64,000 bases of DNA, taken from the NCBI GenBank assembly GCA_900104855.1, contig FNSS01000002.1:434001-498000 (forward strand), given 5' to 3'. Made by a program: the position numbers and the translations under genes. The notes beneath the pieces are model-generated. The model had not been told where the DNA came from, ran no database searches, and saw only the letters and a program-made list of their open reading frames with translations. Shown in pieces: positions 36,044 through 45,185 of the stretch. Within the stretch, counting starts at the first letter, position 1. Every line of letters starts with the position of its first letter. The stretch is from Rhizobiales bacterium GAS188. GTDB lineage: Bacteria > Pseudomonadota > Alphaproteobacteria > Rhizobiales > Beijerinckiaceae.

Positions 36044-36748
36044 TCAATCAGGCAGCTCTATAAGATGCGCCGATCGTACGTCTGCCTCGACTTGGGCCGA
36101 CTTCGCCAGACAGAGTGTGATGACTGTGCGAAAGGCACGTTTTTTGCTGACACCGACCCTGTATCCGTATCTGACTAGGCGATGGAGTTCCTTGTCCGTG
36201 GTGCCTGTATGATCGCAGGTGGGTTGAGCCATTTCCACGAGCCGGGCCTCGCGCTGAGCCGCCCAAGCGGTGATGCCCAATATGCCGCTTCCTGACGCTG
36301 CGATTGCCACGGCCACCAACCATGCCATTGCAAGCGAATAGCTTCGACCTTGCCGCGGACTTTGCTCCCGCTTCGGCGCGAAGGGCATCATGCGTGACAG
36401 CACGCTTCTGGGCCACCGGGTCACCTGCGCCGATCTCGCGGTTGCATTGGCAAGTGCGCTCGTAGTGTCTCGCCGCTCCGAAGCCCGGACGCCGCTAAAC
36501 CAATGATGCAGTTCGCGATCATCGGGCACGTCGCCAAATCGGGCGAGAATCTCGACGTCTCCCCCGGGAGCGACTGCGGAGGCTCCCATTTGCGAGAAAG
36601 CAACCGCGCCTCGCCCCTCGCCTGCGAACTGCGAAGCGAGCGACGCGGCGTGCTGCTCGCTATATGCCTTGGTTGCAACCTCGGCCCGAAGCTCGTCCCA
36701 GTCAGTGCGCGAAAATGCCACCATATAGAAAATGGGAATGTCGGCCAT
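36044..36748 (-). CDS. Hypothetical protein with one membrane helix
   Basis: The 234-residue protein has an N-terminal soluble domain with GAVAFSQMGASAVAPGGDVE and ILARFGDVPDD, a sequence style also seen in the fragment at 55068-55175 (GAIAFSRSGDPSLGEFE). A membrane helix follows (about 140-162, AMAWLVAVAIAASGSGILGI), then a cysteine-containing tail (QPTCDHTGTTDKELHRLV). It lies divergently from the LuxR-type gene at 37118. Function is unknown. Confidence 0.5.
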   Translation of the reverse strand: MADIPIFYMVAFSRTDWDELRAEVATKAYSEQHAASLASQFAGEGRGAVAFSQMGASAVAPGGDVEILARFGDVPDDRELHHWFSGVRASERRDTTSALANATARSAQVTRWPRSVLSRMMPFAPKREQSPRQGRSYSLAMAWLVAVAIAASGSGILGITAWAAQREARLVEMAQPTCDHTGTTDKELHRLVRYGYRVGVSKKRAFRTVITLCLAKSAQVEADVRSAHLIELPD

Positions 36749-37117
36749 ACCTCCGGCGCCTCTGGAAAATTCGGTAACCGCCTTACCTTGCGTCGGAATG
36801 CGACGCCGATGCGTTACATCAGAGACGCCTCAAACCGCGCCATCCGCCCCAGGCGGCCAGCAACGATTGATCCCGCCGGGAGTTCGACGGGGCACCGTCC
36901 CTAAGGCGTTCCGCAGGGAGAGTCACGATCTCCTTAGAGGTAATCCGGAAGGGTTACATCCCGATCAATTGGAGAGAGGGCATGCAAATGAGCGGGTGCT
37001 TGCAAATCTTGCCTTGGTGGCGATATGCGGTATGACGATTGTATCGACTTGTAACAAAGCAAAATTCTCAAAGAAGTTGCTTCGAACTTAGCCGGGAGCG
37101 GAGCTCGGCTGCAAATT
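36749..37117. other. Intergenic region between two divergent genes
   Basis: About 370 bp with no convincing gene. It probably contains the promoters for the membrane protein on the left and the LuxR-type regulator on the right. I could not find clear boxes or palindromes. Confidence 0.35.
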
Positions 37118-38095
37118 ATGACGCAATCTCGCTTCTCTGCAGTTGTAGTCTGGCCGTCTGCCCTGCTTCGAGAGGGTCTTGTGCGGATCCTTAGCTCGGC
37201 CGGCTTCGACGTCGTCGCCGCGGCCGCCAACCTCGGAGAGGTTGTGCACGACCTGATTGCGGATAGCCAATCCATCTTACTCGTTCTCCATGCGAGTGGC
37301 TTTCAAGATGCCATGGTCGCGCAAATTAAGCTTTTCAAGGCAAAGTACCCCGCCGCACGGATCGCGTTACTGCAAGAGTACGGTCGAATGAACAACATCA
37401 ACATCATCGCCGCCTTCCAGGCGGGTGTTGACGCTTACTTCGTGGAACCGAGCCATTTCACACTTATCAAGAACTTAGAATTAGTCATGCAAGGGGAGTC
37501 GGTCCTGCCCGCGGCGGCCATGTCTTCGTCGCTGCATGATTCGGACGAGATGATTGCCAGCGACGATAGAGAGCACGAGGACAGAGCTGCGAAGGCCGAA
37601 GGCAAATATGCGCTGGCACTGTCGGAACAACAGCAATCAATCCTGCGATGCTTGCTTGAAGGTCATTCTAATAGGGAAATTGCCATGAAACTTGGAATCG
37701 GTGAGGCTACCGCCAAAACTCACGTCAAGAATACCCTTCGCAAGATTGGCGCACATAACCGCACACAGGCTGCCGTTTGGGCGATGAGCAATAAGGCGGC
37801 GCTTACAAGCAAAGTGAATGAAGCCGATCCTGCCCGGCCGCCAATTGTGCCTGAGCCATCCCTTCACGGGCATGTTGTGCCAGTTCAATCGGAAGCGCCG
37901 GGCGACGCGATAGCTTCACCCTCGAATCCTTCCGAGCTCGCCAAGAGTGCGGCCAACGCAATGAATGCCGATTTGGCCCAAAAAGCCTTTGCGAAGAAGA
38001 GACATCAGCGAAGCAAGCGCACACTCGCCGGAGAGACCGACCGCCGCGACGCAACCCCTTCGAAGGTGACTCACGAGCGCGATGACAAAGGATAA
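37118..38095 (+). CDS. LuxR-family regulator with degenerate receiver domain (paralogue)
   Basis: The 325-residue protein parallels the one at 22-915 along its length: receiver-like start (VVVWPSALLREGLVRILSSA), no acidic pair or phospho-acceptor Asp (ILLVLHASG), and here also Glu in place of the conserved Lys (YFVEPSHF). The HTH (about 170-230) reads ALSEQQQSILRCLLEGHSNR and EATAKTHVKNTLRKIGAHNR. A basic tail of 90 residues follows. It is likely a phosphorylation-independent DNA-binding regulator. No partner kinase is seen. Confidence 0.8.
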   Translation: MTQSRFSAVVVWPSALLREGLVRILSSAGFDVVAAAANLGEVVHDLIADSQSILLVLHASGFQDAMVAQIKLFKAKYPAARIALLQEYGRMNNINIIAAFQAGVDAYFVEPSHFTLIKNLELVMQGESVLPAAAMSSSLHDSDEMIASDDREHEDRAAKAEGKYALALSEQQQSILRCLLEGHSNREIAMKLGIGEATAKTHVKNTLRKIGAHNRTQAAVWAMSNKAALTSKVNEADPARPPIVPEPSLHGHVVPVQSEAPGDAIASPSNPSELAKSAANAMNADLAQKAFAKKRHQRSKRTLAGETDRRDATPSKVTHERDDKG

Positions 38096-38316
38096 ACACC
38101 AGTGCTCTTGCAAGTCGTCGAGCCATTGGGGCTGAACGTCAGGTCATCGCTGTCCGACCGCATGCGGGCTCTTGCGTCCGGGCAGCCGCGCGGCGCCCGC
38201 CGGATATCCGACAGAATCCGCGGCCTGCCCCAGCGCCGTGTCGACGTGGATCTTATCGGCGGCGGTCAGCGGTGATGGGTGGGCAGGCAGCGCGGACCGA
38301 GGATGATGGCGTTCGG

Positions 38317-38450
38317 GCTGTGAATGCTGATCGAAAAAAGACCCCCATCGGCGCGCGCGTGACCCCGCCAAGCCATTGTTTCAGCTGGCAACTCTGGTGA
38401 CCCCGGCGCCGATCCGGGCCGGGACCCCGTGCCGATCCACATTGCTCAAG
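38317..38450. repeat. IS21-like end remnant, copy 1
   Basis: TGAATGCTGATCGAAA, then GACCCCCATCGGCGCGC, GTGACCCCGCCAAGCCATTG and a segment ending CCGTGCCGATCCACA form a block that is repeated at 48687-48806. The regularly spaced TGACCC words resemble IS21 terminal binding sites. No istA follows. Confidence 0.5.
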
Positions 38451-39091
38451 CGTGAGCCGATCGGCGCCTGCTCGTCGTCAGACATGGATTGGCCTCCACG
38501 CGAGCCGGGTTTATGTGCGCACGCGCCCGAGAGCGCGAAAGACGCGAAGCAGGTCCGTTAGCCGCTGGACGATGCCGGAGATCGGTTTTGCGAGATCGAT
38601 AAAGGTAGCCGCGAGTCCCTGGCGCAGACTTCCCACGCGTGGTGCCGTTCTTGTGGCGAATTTCGCCGTTGTGATCCCGGAGGGGCGCGTCGCGGACGAC
38701 GATCACCTGCCAGAACTTCGCCATCACCCTGTACCTTGTTCTGTCTGACAAACAGTCTGCGTTGTAGATTGGTCGGACCGGGCCGACCTGCCGAGAGCTA
38801 CCGATTGGCACCTGCGCCCGAGAACCTGGAGAGGACACGTGCCTCGGCAGGGCGACTCGACGCCTCAGACTTACCTGCTGGACCCGTCCGACCAGGCGGC
38901 GGGTGCACTGGAGCTTGAAGGATGGTGACGAGGTCACGCTGCGGGCTCGGGCTCGCCGCCAAGCCTTGGCTTCGATCGGCTTCGGAGAGTGTCGAGCTCT
39001 GGTCCCGCCGGCTCTCGCCATGCCTTAGCCGAAGGCGCTCAAATGTCGCCCAGGTCGAATCTCGCGCGGCGCTATTCGAATGGACGATGAG
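38451..39091. other. Stretch without recognisable gene
   Basis: Frames are open on both strands because of high GC, but none shows a family motif, and the longest (minus, 191 codons) has a composition typical of chance frames. It may be decayed IS21-related sequence. Confidence 0.35.
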
Positions 39092-40900
39092 TCAGATCTC
39101 GGCGCGAACTCGAACATAAGACCCGGGCGCGTCTTCGATAGGCTTCAGCGCACCGGTCCCAGCTTGCCGAGCCTTCACCAAGCCGCCGGAATGCTCCGAA
39201 ACCCATTCATCCCATACTGGCCACCAGGAGCCGGAGTGAGCCGTCGCTCCCGCCATCCACTCATCCGGAGTTTCCGGCAGCGTGTCATTCTGCCAATGAC
39301 CATATTTGCCGCCGGGCGGGCTAATCACCCCGGCTATGTGACCGGAAGCGGAGAGCACGAATTTGATCGGCCCCTTGTAGATTCTGGTAGCAGCGTAGGT
39401 CGATCGCCAGGGCGCGATGTGATCTTCGCGGGTCGACAGCAAGAAGGTTGGTGTTTCAATCCGGCGAAGATCGATGGGAATGCCTGCGAGCGTGATCCCG
39501 CCTGCAACGGCGAGCCTATTCTCGTGATACATTTTGCGAAGATAGAAGCTATGCATCGCCGCAGGCATGCGGGTCGAGTCCGCATTCCAGAAGAGTAGGT
39601 CGCACGGAGGCGGCTCCTTGCCAAGCAGGTAATTGCTCACAACCAAGGACCAGACGAGGTCGTTTGCGCGCAGCAGATTGAAGGAGGTTGCCATATCGCG
39701 CGCTTCGAGGAAGCCGCGCTCCTGCATGCGGGTCTCCAACGCGGCAAGCTGCTCCTCGTCGATGAACACCGCCATGTCGCCGACATCGGTGAAATCGACC
39801 ATGGTGACGAGATAGGTCGCACTCTTGATCCGATTGTCTCCTGTCGTCGTCAGATAAGCCGTTGTGCACGCCAGCAGCGTGCCACCGAGGCAGTATCCGA
39901 TCAGATTGGCCTCATGTTCGCCCGTAGCAGCTTCGATGGCGTCGAGCGCGGCGAGCGGCCCCTCCTTCATGTAATCTTCAAAGCTCTTGTCGGAAAGCCC
40001 AGCGTCTGGATTCACCCATGAAATCACGAAAACCGTGTGACCCTGACCGACCAGCCATCGGATGAACGAGTTTTGGGGGTTGAGATCGAGGACATAAAAT
40101 TTGTTGATCCAGGGTGGCACGATGAGGAGCGGGGTCTTTCGCACTTTCTTCGTGGACGGGGTGTACTGGATCAGCTGCATCATTTCGTTCTGATAGATCA
40201 CCTTTCCAGGTGTAGTGGCGAGATTTTCGCCCAGGCGGAAGGCATCCATGTCCGTCATCTTGATCGCAAGCCGCCCCTTGCCGCGCTCAATATCCTCGAG
40301 AAGATTGGAGAGCCCGTTGATGAGGTTCTCTCCCCCAGTTTCCAGCGTCTTTCGAAGGACTTCCGGATTGGTCGCGACGAAATTCGACGGGGAGATCGCG
40401 TCCACGAACTGCCTGCTATAGAACTCTACCTTGCGCGCGGAATTCTGGTCGAGCCCTTTCACGCCGTGCACGCTCGACAATATGGCCTTGGACGATATCA
40501 AGTAGCTTTGCTTGATAAAATCGAAGATCGCATTCTCGGTCCATTCGGGGTTCTTGAAGCGACGATCGCTTCGCTGGTCTTGTACATCGGTAAGACCGAG
40601 AAAGCGCCCTGTCATTTGCTGCCAAAGGAGCAGGTTTTCATTCCAAAGATCTATCTGAGCACGCGCCACCGCGCTGGGATCTGCCATCATCTTCGTCGTT
40701 AGCTCAATGAATGCGCTGCCGACGCCTCCTGGGTCACTCATCCTCATCGAGCCGAACTCTGGGCTGCGGCTGAGAAAATTCTGGATCAAGCGCAGGCTGC
40801 GTTCCGCAATGTGATTCAAGTTGCGAGAAAGCTGTACCGGATCGGGAGGAGTGGTAATCGCAAAGGGGAGATTTGCCATCTGGCGCTCACGTGAAATCAT
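39092..40900 (-). CDS. phaC: Class I poly(3-hydroxyalkanoate) synthase
   Basis: ATG at 40900, five bases after AAGGAG, gives 602 residues, the usual class I size. The enzyme polymerises hydroxyacyl-CoA to PHA storage polyester on granule surfaces. Visible signatures: the N-terminal PhaC domain (PEFGSMRMSDPGGVGSAFIE), the lipase-like box IGYCLGGTLLA with the active Cys, the general-base region STREDHIAPWRSTY with Asp, and LSASGHIAGVI with His. The C-terminus (SGSWWPVWDEWVSEHSGG) is typical. Dodecin and phasin genes lie upstream on the same strand, forming a PHA cluster. PhaA/PhaB are not in the window. Confidence 0.95.
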   Translation of the reverse strand: MISRERQMANLPFAITTPPDPVQLSRNLNHIAERSLRLIQNFLSRSPEFGSMRMSDPGGVGSAFIELTTKMMADPSAVARAQIDLWNENLLLWQQMTGRFLGLTDVQDQRSDRRFKNPEWTENAIFDFIKQSYLISSKAILSSVHGVKGLDQNSARKVEFYSRQFVDAISPSNFVATNPEVLRKTLETGGENLINGLSNLLEDIERGKGRLAIKMTDMDAFRLGENLATTPGKVIYQNEMMQLIQYTPSTKKVRKTPLLIVPPWINKFYVLDLNPQNSFIRWLVGQGHTVFVISWVNPDAGLSDKSFEDYMKEGPLAALDAIEAATGEHEANLIGYCLGGTLLACTTAYLTTTGDNRIKSATYLVTMVDFTDVGDMAVFIDEEQLAALETRMQERGFLEARDMATSFNLLRANDLVWSLVVSNYLLGKEPPPCDLLFWNADSTRMPAAMHSFYLRKMYHENRLAVAGGITLAGIPIDLRRIETPTFLLSTREDHIAPWRSTYAATRIYKGPIKFVLSASGHIAGVISPPGGKYGHWQNDTLPETPDEWMAGATAHSGSWWPVWDEWVSEHSGGLVKARQAGTGALKPIEDAPGSYVRVRAEI

Positions 40901-41004
40901 GTGCTCCTTGGGCTGCCAGAAACCCCCGCTAGATAGAGGCAACGGTTGCTTCAAGGCCGAACGATCAACCCAGGTGCGGAGCGCGATTGCCCATTTGATC
41001 TTGC

Positions 41005-41221
41005 CTAATCAGTGCCCTCATATTTGAAGGACACATTCACCTTGGCCCGATAGAGTTCTACCTTGCCGTCCTTCAGCTGGATATCTTGTTCTGACGCCTC
41101 GGCAACTCGGAGATCCCGCAAGGATCCCGCGGCCCTCTCAACAGCGGCTTTTGGCAGCCTTCTCCCAAGATTCGGTGCTGGTGCCTATCAGCTCAATGAC
41201 TTTATAGACGCTCTCGGCCAT
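41005..41221 (-). pseudogene. Dodecin, one-base frameshift in an A-run
   Basis: From ATG at 41221 the frame reads MAESVYKVIELIGTSTESWE and stops early; dropping one base from the AAAA run (plus-strand TTTT at 41149-41152) continues AAVERAAGSLRDLRVAEASE and VELYRAKVNVSFKYEGTD to the stop at 41005. The whole is a normal 71-residue dodecin, a dodecameric flavin-binding and storage protein. The break in a homopolymer may be a sequencing error, in which case the gene is intact. It lies between phasin and the PHA synthase. Confidence 0.8.
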
Positions 41222-41449
41222 TTGGATCCTCCCTGGCGGGGCCCCGTCAAATCTCGCCGAAGTCTCCCGCGCCTTCAGCGTAGCAGGTTCTCGATGGCTT
41301 TTACAAAAGCGAATCTGCCAAGATCCGCACGTGCGGCCACCGTCTGCTAAGAATATCCCCCAAGAGGAGTTTAAGAGTCTGGACCCCCCAATGGGGCCAG
41401 CCAGATGCACATGAGCTCTAACTTCACACCGCGCGCTCAAACCCCACAA

Positions 41450-41478
41450 CAAAAAAAGCCCGGCGCAAGGCCGGGCTC
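41450..41478 (-). terminator. Rho-independent terminator of the phasin gene
   Basis: On the minus strand, AGCCCGGC-CTTGC-GCCGGGCT forms an eight-pair GC-rich stem followed by seven T residues. It lies 27 bp after the phasin stop codon and would separate phasin from dodecin. Confidence 0.9.
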
Positions 41479-41504
41479 TTATCTCGTCGTCGGGAGGCGA
41501 CGAC

Positions 41505-41852
41505 TTACTTGCTGGCCTTCGCAGTCACCTGCGCGATAGCGGTCTCGACCGGCTTCACAGCTTCCTTCGTGAGGTTGCTGACGAGCTGACCGACTTTGGT
41601 CGAATGGGCGACGAAGCCCTCGAAGGACTTTTTCGCGAATTCAGCCTGGACCTCGACGGCCTTGTCGAGAGTCTTGACGCCGACGAGCTTCTCGAACGCT
41701 GCGGCGTTGGCCTCGAGCTGCTTCTTCGAGAAATCGGCAATCTCGACGGCAATCGCCTCGAAGCCCTTCGACAGGGTGCCGAAATTCTTGAGGGCGGCGT
41801 CAAAGCCCTGCTTACCGAATTTCTGGAAGTCTTCATATTGCGCAAACATCAT
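41505..41852 (-). CDS. phaP: Phasin family protein
   Basis: Two ATGs (41852, 41849) follow GGAAAGGA at good spacing; the product has about 115 residues. It is a typical phasin: amphipathic helices such as FDAALKNFGTLSKGFEAIAV, EIADFSKKQLEANAAAFEKL and FAKKSFEGFVAHSTKVGQLV, and an Ala/Lys-rich end (TAIAQVTAKASK). Phasins coat PHA granules. The gene has its own terminator and, upstream, a 13-bp inverted repeat that may bind the regulator PhaR. Start choice follows the ribosome binding site; the longer frame to 41912 lacks one. Confidence 0.9.
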   Translation of the reverse strand: MMFAQYEDFQKFGKQGFDAALKNFGTLSKGFEAIAVEIADFSKKQLEANAAAFEKLVGVKTLDKAVEVQAEFAKKSFEGFVAHSTKVGQLVSNLTKEAVKPVETAIAQVTAKASK

Positions 41853-41935
41853 TAGATCCTTTCCGTGCCCCCTAGTGGGATTGATTGAGATTGTTCGGCA
41901 CCATCTACCCAACTCGCGCCGATGACCCTATTTAG

Positions 41936-41977
41936 GTGCGCTGCACAATAAATTCAAGATAATTTTGTGCAGCGCAC
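41936..41977. promoter_or_regulatory. Operator candidate upstream of phasin
   Basis: GTGCGCTGCACAA (41936-41948) and its exact inverse TTGTGCAGCGCAC (41965-41977) are separated by 16 AT-rich bases, about 85 bp before the phasin start. Each arm holds a TGCGCTGCA core similar to the GC/TGCA-type sites known for PHA regulator PhaR. The assignment is inferred; a phaR gene is not in the window. Confidence 0.55.
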
Positions 41978-42047
41978 AAAAATATCTGCTTGTCCGTAGA
42001 TCGCCCCCTGTCCCTACCGCAAAACTGAATCCGACTGGCGCTCAGGC

Positions 42048-42131
42048 GCTCCGCATCCTCAGGAGCGGCTTGAGCGAGAAAACCGTCCTGGCGTGTCACT
42101 GCGAGTCGATTACGGTTCCGGTGACAGCCCT
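42048..42131. repeat. Degraded 3' end of the 803-bp IS6-family element
   Basis: The run GCTCCGCATCCTCAGGAGCG, then GGCTTGAGCGAGAAAACCGT and the end GTTCCGGTGACAGCCC match 2003-2113 with an internal deletion of about 30 bp. Only the tail of the element remains. Confidence 0.65.
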
Positions 42132-42249
42132 ACGGCCTCATCAGAGTGACGCCAAACAAAGCCACTACGGCACTACCCCAGACGAATACGGCGAGAGCCA
42201 GGAGTGACGCGATCGTCAGATAGAAACCCTCATTAAATTTCAAAATCAA
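42130..42249 (-). CDS. Possible small membrane protein
   Basis: A minus-strand frame of 39 codons (TTG at 42249) reads FNEGFYLTIASLLALAVFVW and GSAVVALFGVTLMRP: a single strong hydrophobic helix with charged ends. No ATG or clear ribosome binding site exists, so the start is uncertain. Confidence 0.3.
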   Translation of the reverse strand: MILKFNEGFYLTIASLLALAVFVWGSAVVALFGVTLMRP

Positions 42250-42577
42250 TCGCCGTAGAATCCACTGAGGGTTGTGAGTTCCGTTCTGCCCAGTTCACCT
42301 CGGTCTTCCTGAAAGCACGCCAGCGTTTCCGTTACGCCAACGTCTGCGGATCCCAATGATTTGGCCGCGCCAGTTGCCGCCACTAGACAAGACGCCGGAT
42401 GGGGGCCCGACGACCGTCGAACGACCGGAATCGACCCAAGGACTAAACCGCTCGCGCGGTAAGGTTTCCCCGCCGGGAGCGCGGGCGAGGCTCATTGGAT
42501 GTCGGCATAACGGGCTCTCCCGTCCTGTCTCAAGATCATGGGGTTTTTAAACCTCGTGTGAGACAGGAGCTATCGCC

Positions 42578-43465
42578 ATGACCGACAAGGCCATCAGCCC
42601 ATTGCGCCAGCGCATGATCGAAGACATGACGGCTCGTCATTTCGCGGAGAAGGTCCAGAAGGACTACATCCGTTACGTCAAAAACTTCGCAGCTTTCCTC
42701 GGCCGCTCGCCCGATGCCGCCACCAGCGAGGATCTTCGTCTGTTTCAATTGCACATGACGAAGACCCATGTGAGCCCGGGGAGCATCAATGCCGCGATCG
42801 TCGCGCTCCGGTTCTTTTTCAAGGTGACGCTCGAACGGGACGATCTGGTCCGGCGTCTGACGTTGGTGCGCGAACCGCGCAGGGCGCCGATCGTGTTGAG
42901 CCCCGAGGAAGTGGCGCGACTTCTGGAGGCCGCCCCCGGCGTCAAATACAAGGCGGCGCTCAGCGTGGCTTATGGGGCCGGTTTGCGCGTGTCCGAGGTC
43001 GTCGCGTTGAAGGTGTCCGATATCGACAGCAAGCGCATGACGCTCCGCGTTGAGCAAGGCAAGGGCGACAAGGATCGCTATGTCATGCTCTCGCCGCAAC
43101 TGCTTGAGTTACTGCGCGACTGGTGGCATGTGGCGCGCCCACGGGCTTGGCTGTTCCCTGGGCTCGATCCGGTCAACCCAATGTCCGCCCGGCAGCTCCG
43201 TCGCGCCGTTTTCGCTGCGGCGCAGACGGCGGGAATCGCCAAGCGCGTGTCGCCCCACACGCTGCGGCATAGCTTCGCCACGCATTTGCTCGAACAGAAT
43301 GTCGATATCAGGGTGATCCAGGTTCTGCTCGGACACGCCAAGCTCGATACGACCGCGCTCTATACGCGTGTCGCCGTCAACACGATCCGCGACGTAACGA
43401 GCCCCCTGGAGCGGCTCAGCTTGAACTTAGCCAAGAACCCGACCAAGCACGAAGCGCCCGCATGA
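42578..43465 (+). CDS. Tyrosine recombinase of IS91-type element
   Basis: The 295-residue protein has an N-terminal SAM-like core-binding domain (ADKAISPLRQRMIEDM region) and the catalytic domain with R (GAGLRVSEVVALKVSD), K (GKGDKDRYVML), HxxR (SPHTLRHSFATHLLEQ), H (LLGHAKLDTTALYTRV) and the Tyr nucleophile in the same segment. It cuts and joins DNA at specific sites and probably assists the downstream HUH transposase. ATG at 42578 follows AGGAGCTATCGCC. The set of catalytic residues is complete. Confidence 0.85.
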   Translation: MTDKAISPLRQRMIEDMTARHFAEKVQKDYIRYVKNFAAFLGRSPDAATSEDLRLFQLHMTKTHVSPGSINAAIVALRFFFKVTLERDDLVRRLTLVREPRRAPIVLSPEEVARLLEAAPGVKYKAALSVAYGAGLRVSEVVALKVSDIDSKRMTLRVEQGKGDKDRYVMLSPQLLELLRDWWHVARPRAWLFPGLDPVNPMSARQLRRAVFAAAQTAGIAKRVSPHTLRHSFATHLLEQNVDIRVIQVLLGHAKLDTTALYTRVAVNTIRDVTSPLERLSLNLAKNPTKHEAPA

Positions 43466-43477
43466 CGCCCGCTTCCC

Positions 43478-44686
43478 GTGCCGCGTCCCGTCCTGGAGGT
43501 CGCGGATATCTTCCGCGCCCACGGCCAGGCTTGGCGTGAGGCCAACGCCGGCCATGTGAGTCTTGGCCAATTGAAAGTGATGGCGGCGATCGAGAACTGC
43601 CGCACGGCGGCGCTCGGCGGTCATGTCGCGCGTTGCGAGGATTGCGCTCACACGATCATCGCTTACAACTCGTGTCGTAACCGTCATTGTCCGAAGTGTC
43701 AGGGCGCGGCGGCCAGAACGTGGCTCGCCGAGCGCGAAGTCGAACTCTTGCCCGTTGCCTATTATCACCTCGTGTTCACGCTGCCGGCCGCCGTCGCCGA
43801 CATCGCCTATCAGAACAAGGCGACGGTCTATGACATTCTGTTCAAGGTGTCGTCCGAAACGCTGATCACGATCGCGGCCGATCCAAAACACTTGGGCGCG
43901 CGCGTCGGCGCCGTATCCGTTCTCCACACCTGGGGATCGGCGCTCACGCATCATCCGCACATTCACATGATCGCGCCGGGGGGCGGCCTCTCGCTGGATG
44001 GTCTGCGGTGGGTCGCCTGCCGGCCCGGCTTCTTTCTGCCGGTGCGGGTTCTTTCTCGGCTGTTCCGTCGTCTCTTCCTCGAAAAGCTCATGGCCGCGTT
44101 CGACGCCGGCCGCCTGCAGTTTTTTGGCGCCCACGCCGACCTTTCGGCGCGCGCTGCATTCACGGCCTTTCTGGCGCCGTTGCGCACGGTGGAATGGGTT
44201 GTCTACGCCAAGCGACCCTTTGGCGGACCCGAGGCCGTGCTGGCTTATCTCTCCCGCTACACACATCGCGTCGCCATATCCAACGCCCGGCTGACCGCGC
44301 TCCAAGAGGGCGCCGTTGCGTTCAAATGGAAAGACTATCGGATCAAGGGGCGTGATCGCCACAAGACGATGAGGCTCGCCGTCCCAGAGTTCATCCGCCG
44401 CTTTCTCATTCACGTCCTGCCGAGCGGCTTCCACCGCATTCGCCATTGCGGCCTATTCGCCAGCGGCGTCCGCGCGCACAATATTGCCCTCGCGCGCCGG
44501 TTGCTCGCGGTTGCCGCGCAGGCCCGTCAAGACGGCGGCGTCAATGACCCCGGCGACGCCGATCCGCCCACCCCTTCGCGTCCATGCCCATGCTGCGGTG
44601 GCCGCATGATCATCATCGAGACCTTCGAACGCGCAGGCGCTCAGCGCCCCGCTTCGCACAGCCAGATCAGGATCGACACATCATGA
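43478..44686 (+). CDS. IS91-family HUH transposase
   Basis: The 402-residue protein begins at GTG 43478, 12 bp after the recombinase stop. N-terminal zinc-binding cysteines (CEDCAHTIIAYNSCRNRHCP) are followed by the HUH-type motif SALTHHPHIHMIAPGG and the tyrosine region AYLSRYTHRVAISNARL. A C-terminal CPCCGG finger is present. It nicks single strands and drives rolling-circle transposition. All motifs are complete, so the element may be active. Confidence 0.9.
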   Translation: MPRPVLEVADIFRAHGQAWREANAGHVSLGQLKVMAAIENCRTAALGGHVARCEDCAHTIIAYNSCRNRHCPKCQGAAARTWLAEREVELLPVAYYHLVFTLPAAVADIAYQNKATVYDILFKVSSETLITIAADPKHLGARVGAVSVLHTWGSALTHHPHIHMIAPGGGLSLDGLRWVACRPGFFLPVRVLSRLFRRLFLEKLMAAFDAGRLQFFGAHADLSARAAFTAFLAPLRTVEWVVYAKRPFGGPEAVLAYLSRYTHRVAISNARLTALQEGAVAFKWKDYRIKGRDRHKTMRLAVPEFIRRFLIHVLPSGFHRIRHCGLFASGVRAHNIALARRLLAVAAQARQDGGVNDPGDADPPTPSRPCPCCGGRMIIIETFERAGAQRPASHSQIRIDTS

Positions 44687-45185
44687 TCGAGATCGAGTCG
44701 CCCGCCGCGTCGCAACGCCGCCCGTTCTCACCGCTGGCCGCTCGCCAGCGTCGACGCGCTTTGCTCGATAATGCTCTGCGTTCCCCATCCAAGCGCCCTC
44801 GGCGCCCCGAACCTGATCCCTCCAGCGGCAAGAGACGCGCCCTTCGACCCTCCAATCCGACAAGAGTGCGCTCGATCTTCCTTTCGAGCGCGCGACACCG
44901 ACAGCCCACGATCCTCAAATCCCCATAGACCGCGCTCGCCACGTCGGCGCTTCCATCACGCGGTTTCCTCCTTGGGAGGCTTTCAAACGCCGGCCTCAAC
45001 CGCGCGTGACGCAGCGCCTGTGCCAGAGGCCAGCGTCCGAAACCCTTCACCTGAGCGGCCGTTCGGGATGAGGAAGAAGAATGGCCACTCCGCCATTCCG
45101 GACGTGATCCAATTCCCAGAATGCCCAGGGTGCAATATGCTATGCATCTGATGGCACAAAGCGTGGTCCGGCCTGGAGAAGGCAG

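Larger units (their letters stand above)
42526..44930 (+). mobile_element. IS91-family element with tyrosine recombinase
   Basis: A tyrosine recombinase gene and an IS91-type HUH transposase gene lie 12 bp apart, the two-gene layout of one IS91 subgroup. An inverted repeat (CCTGTCTCA / TGAGACAGG, 42526-42570) precedes the first gene. The right boundary is uncertain; I place it after the last symmetric GC-rich sequence near 44930. IS91 elements move by rolling-circle transposition without inverted ends. Confidence 0.7.

Noticed and set aside
43427-44446. A 339-codon minus-strand frame opposite the IS91 transposase
   Set aside because: The HUH and zinc-binding motifs lie on the plus strand, so this is a shadow frame.
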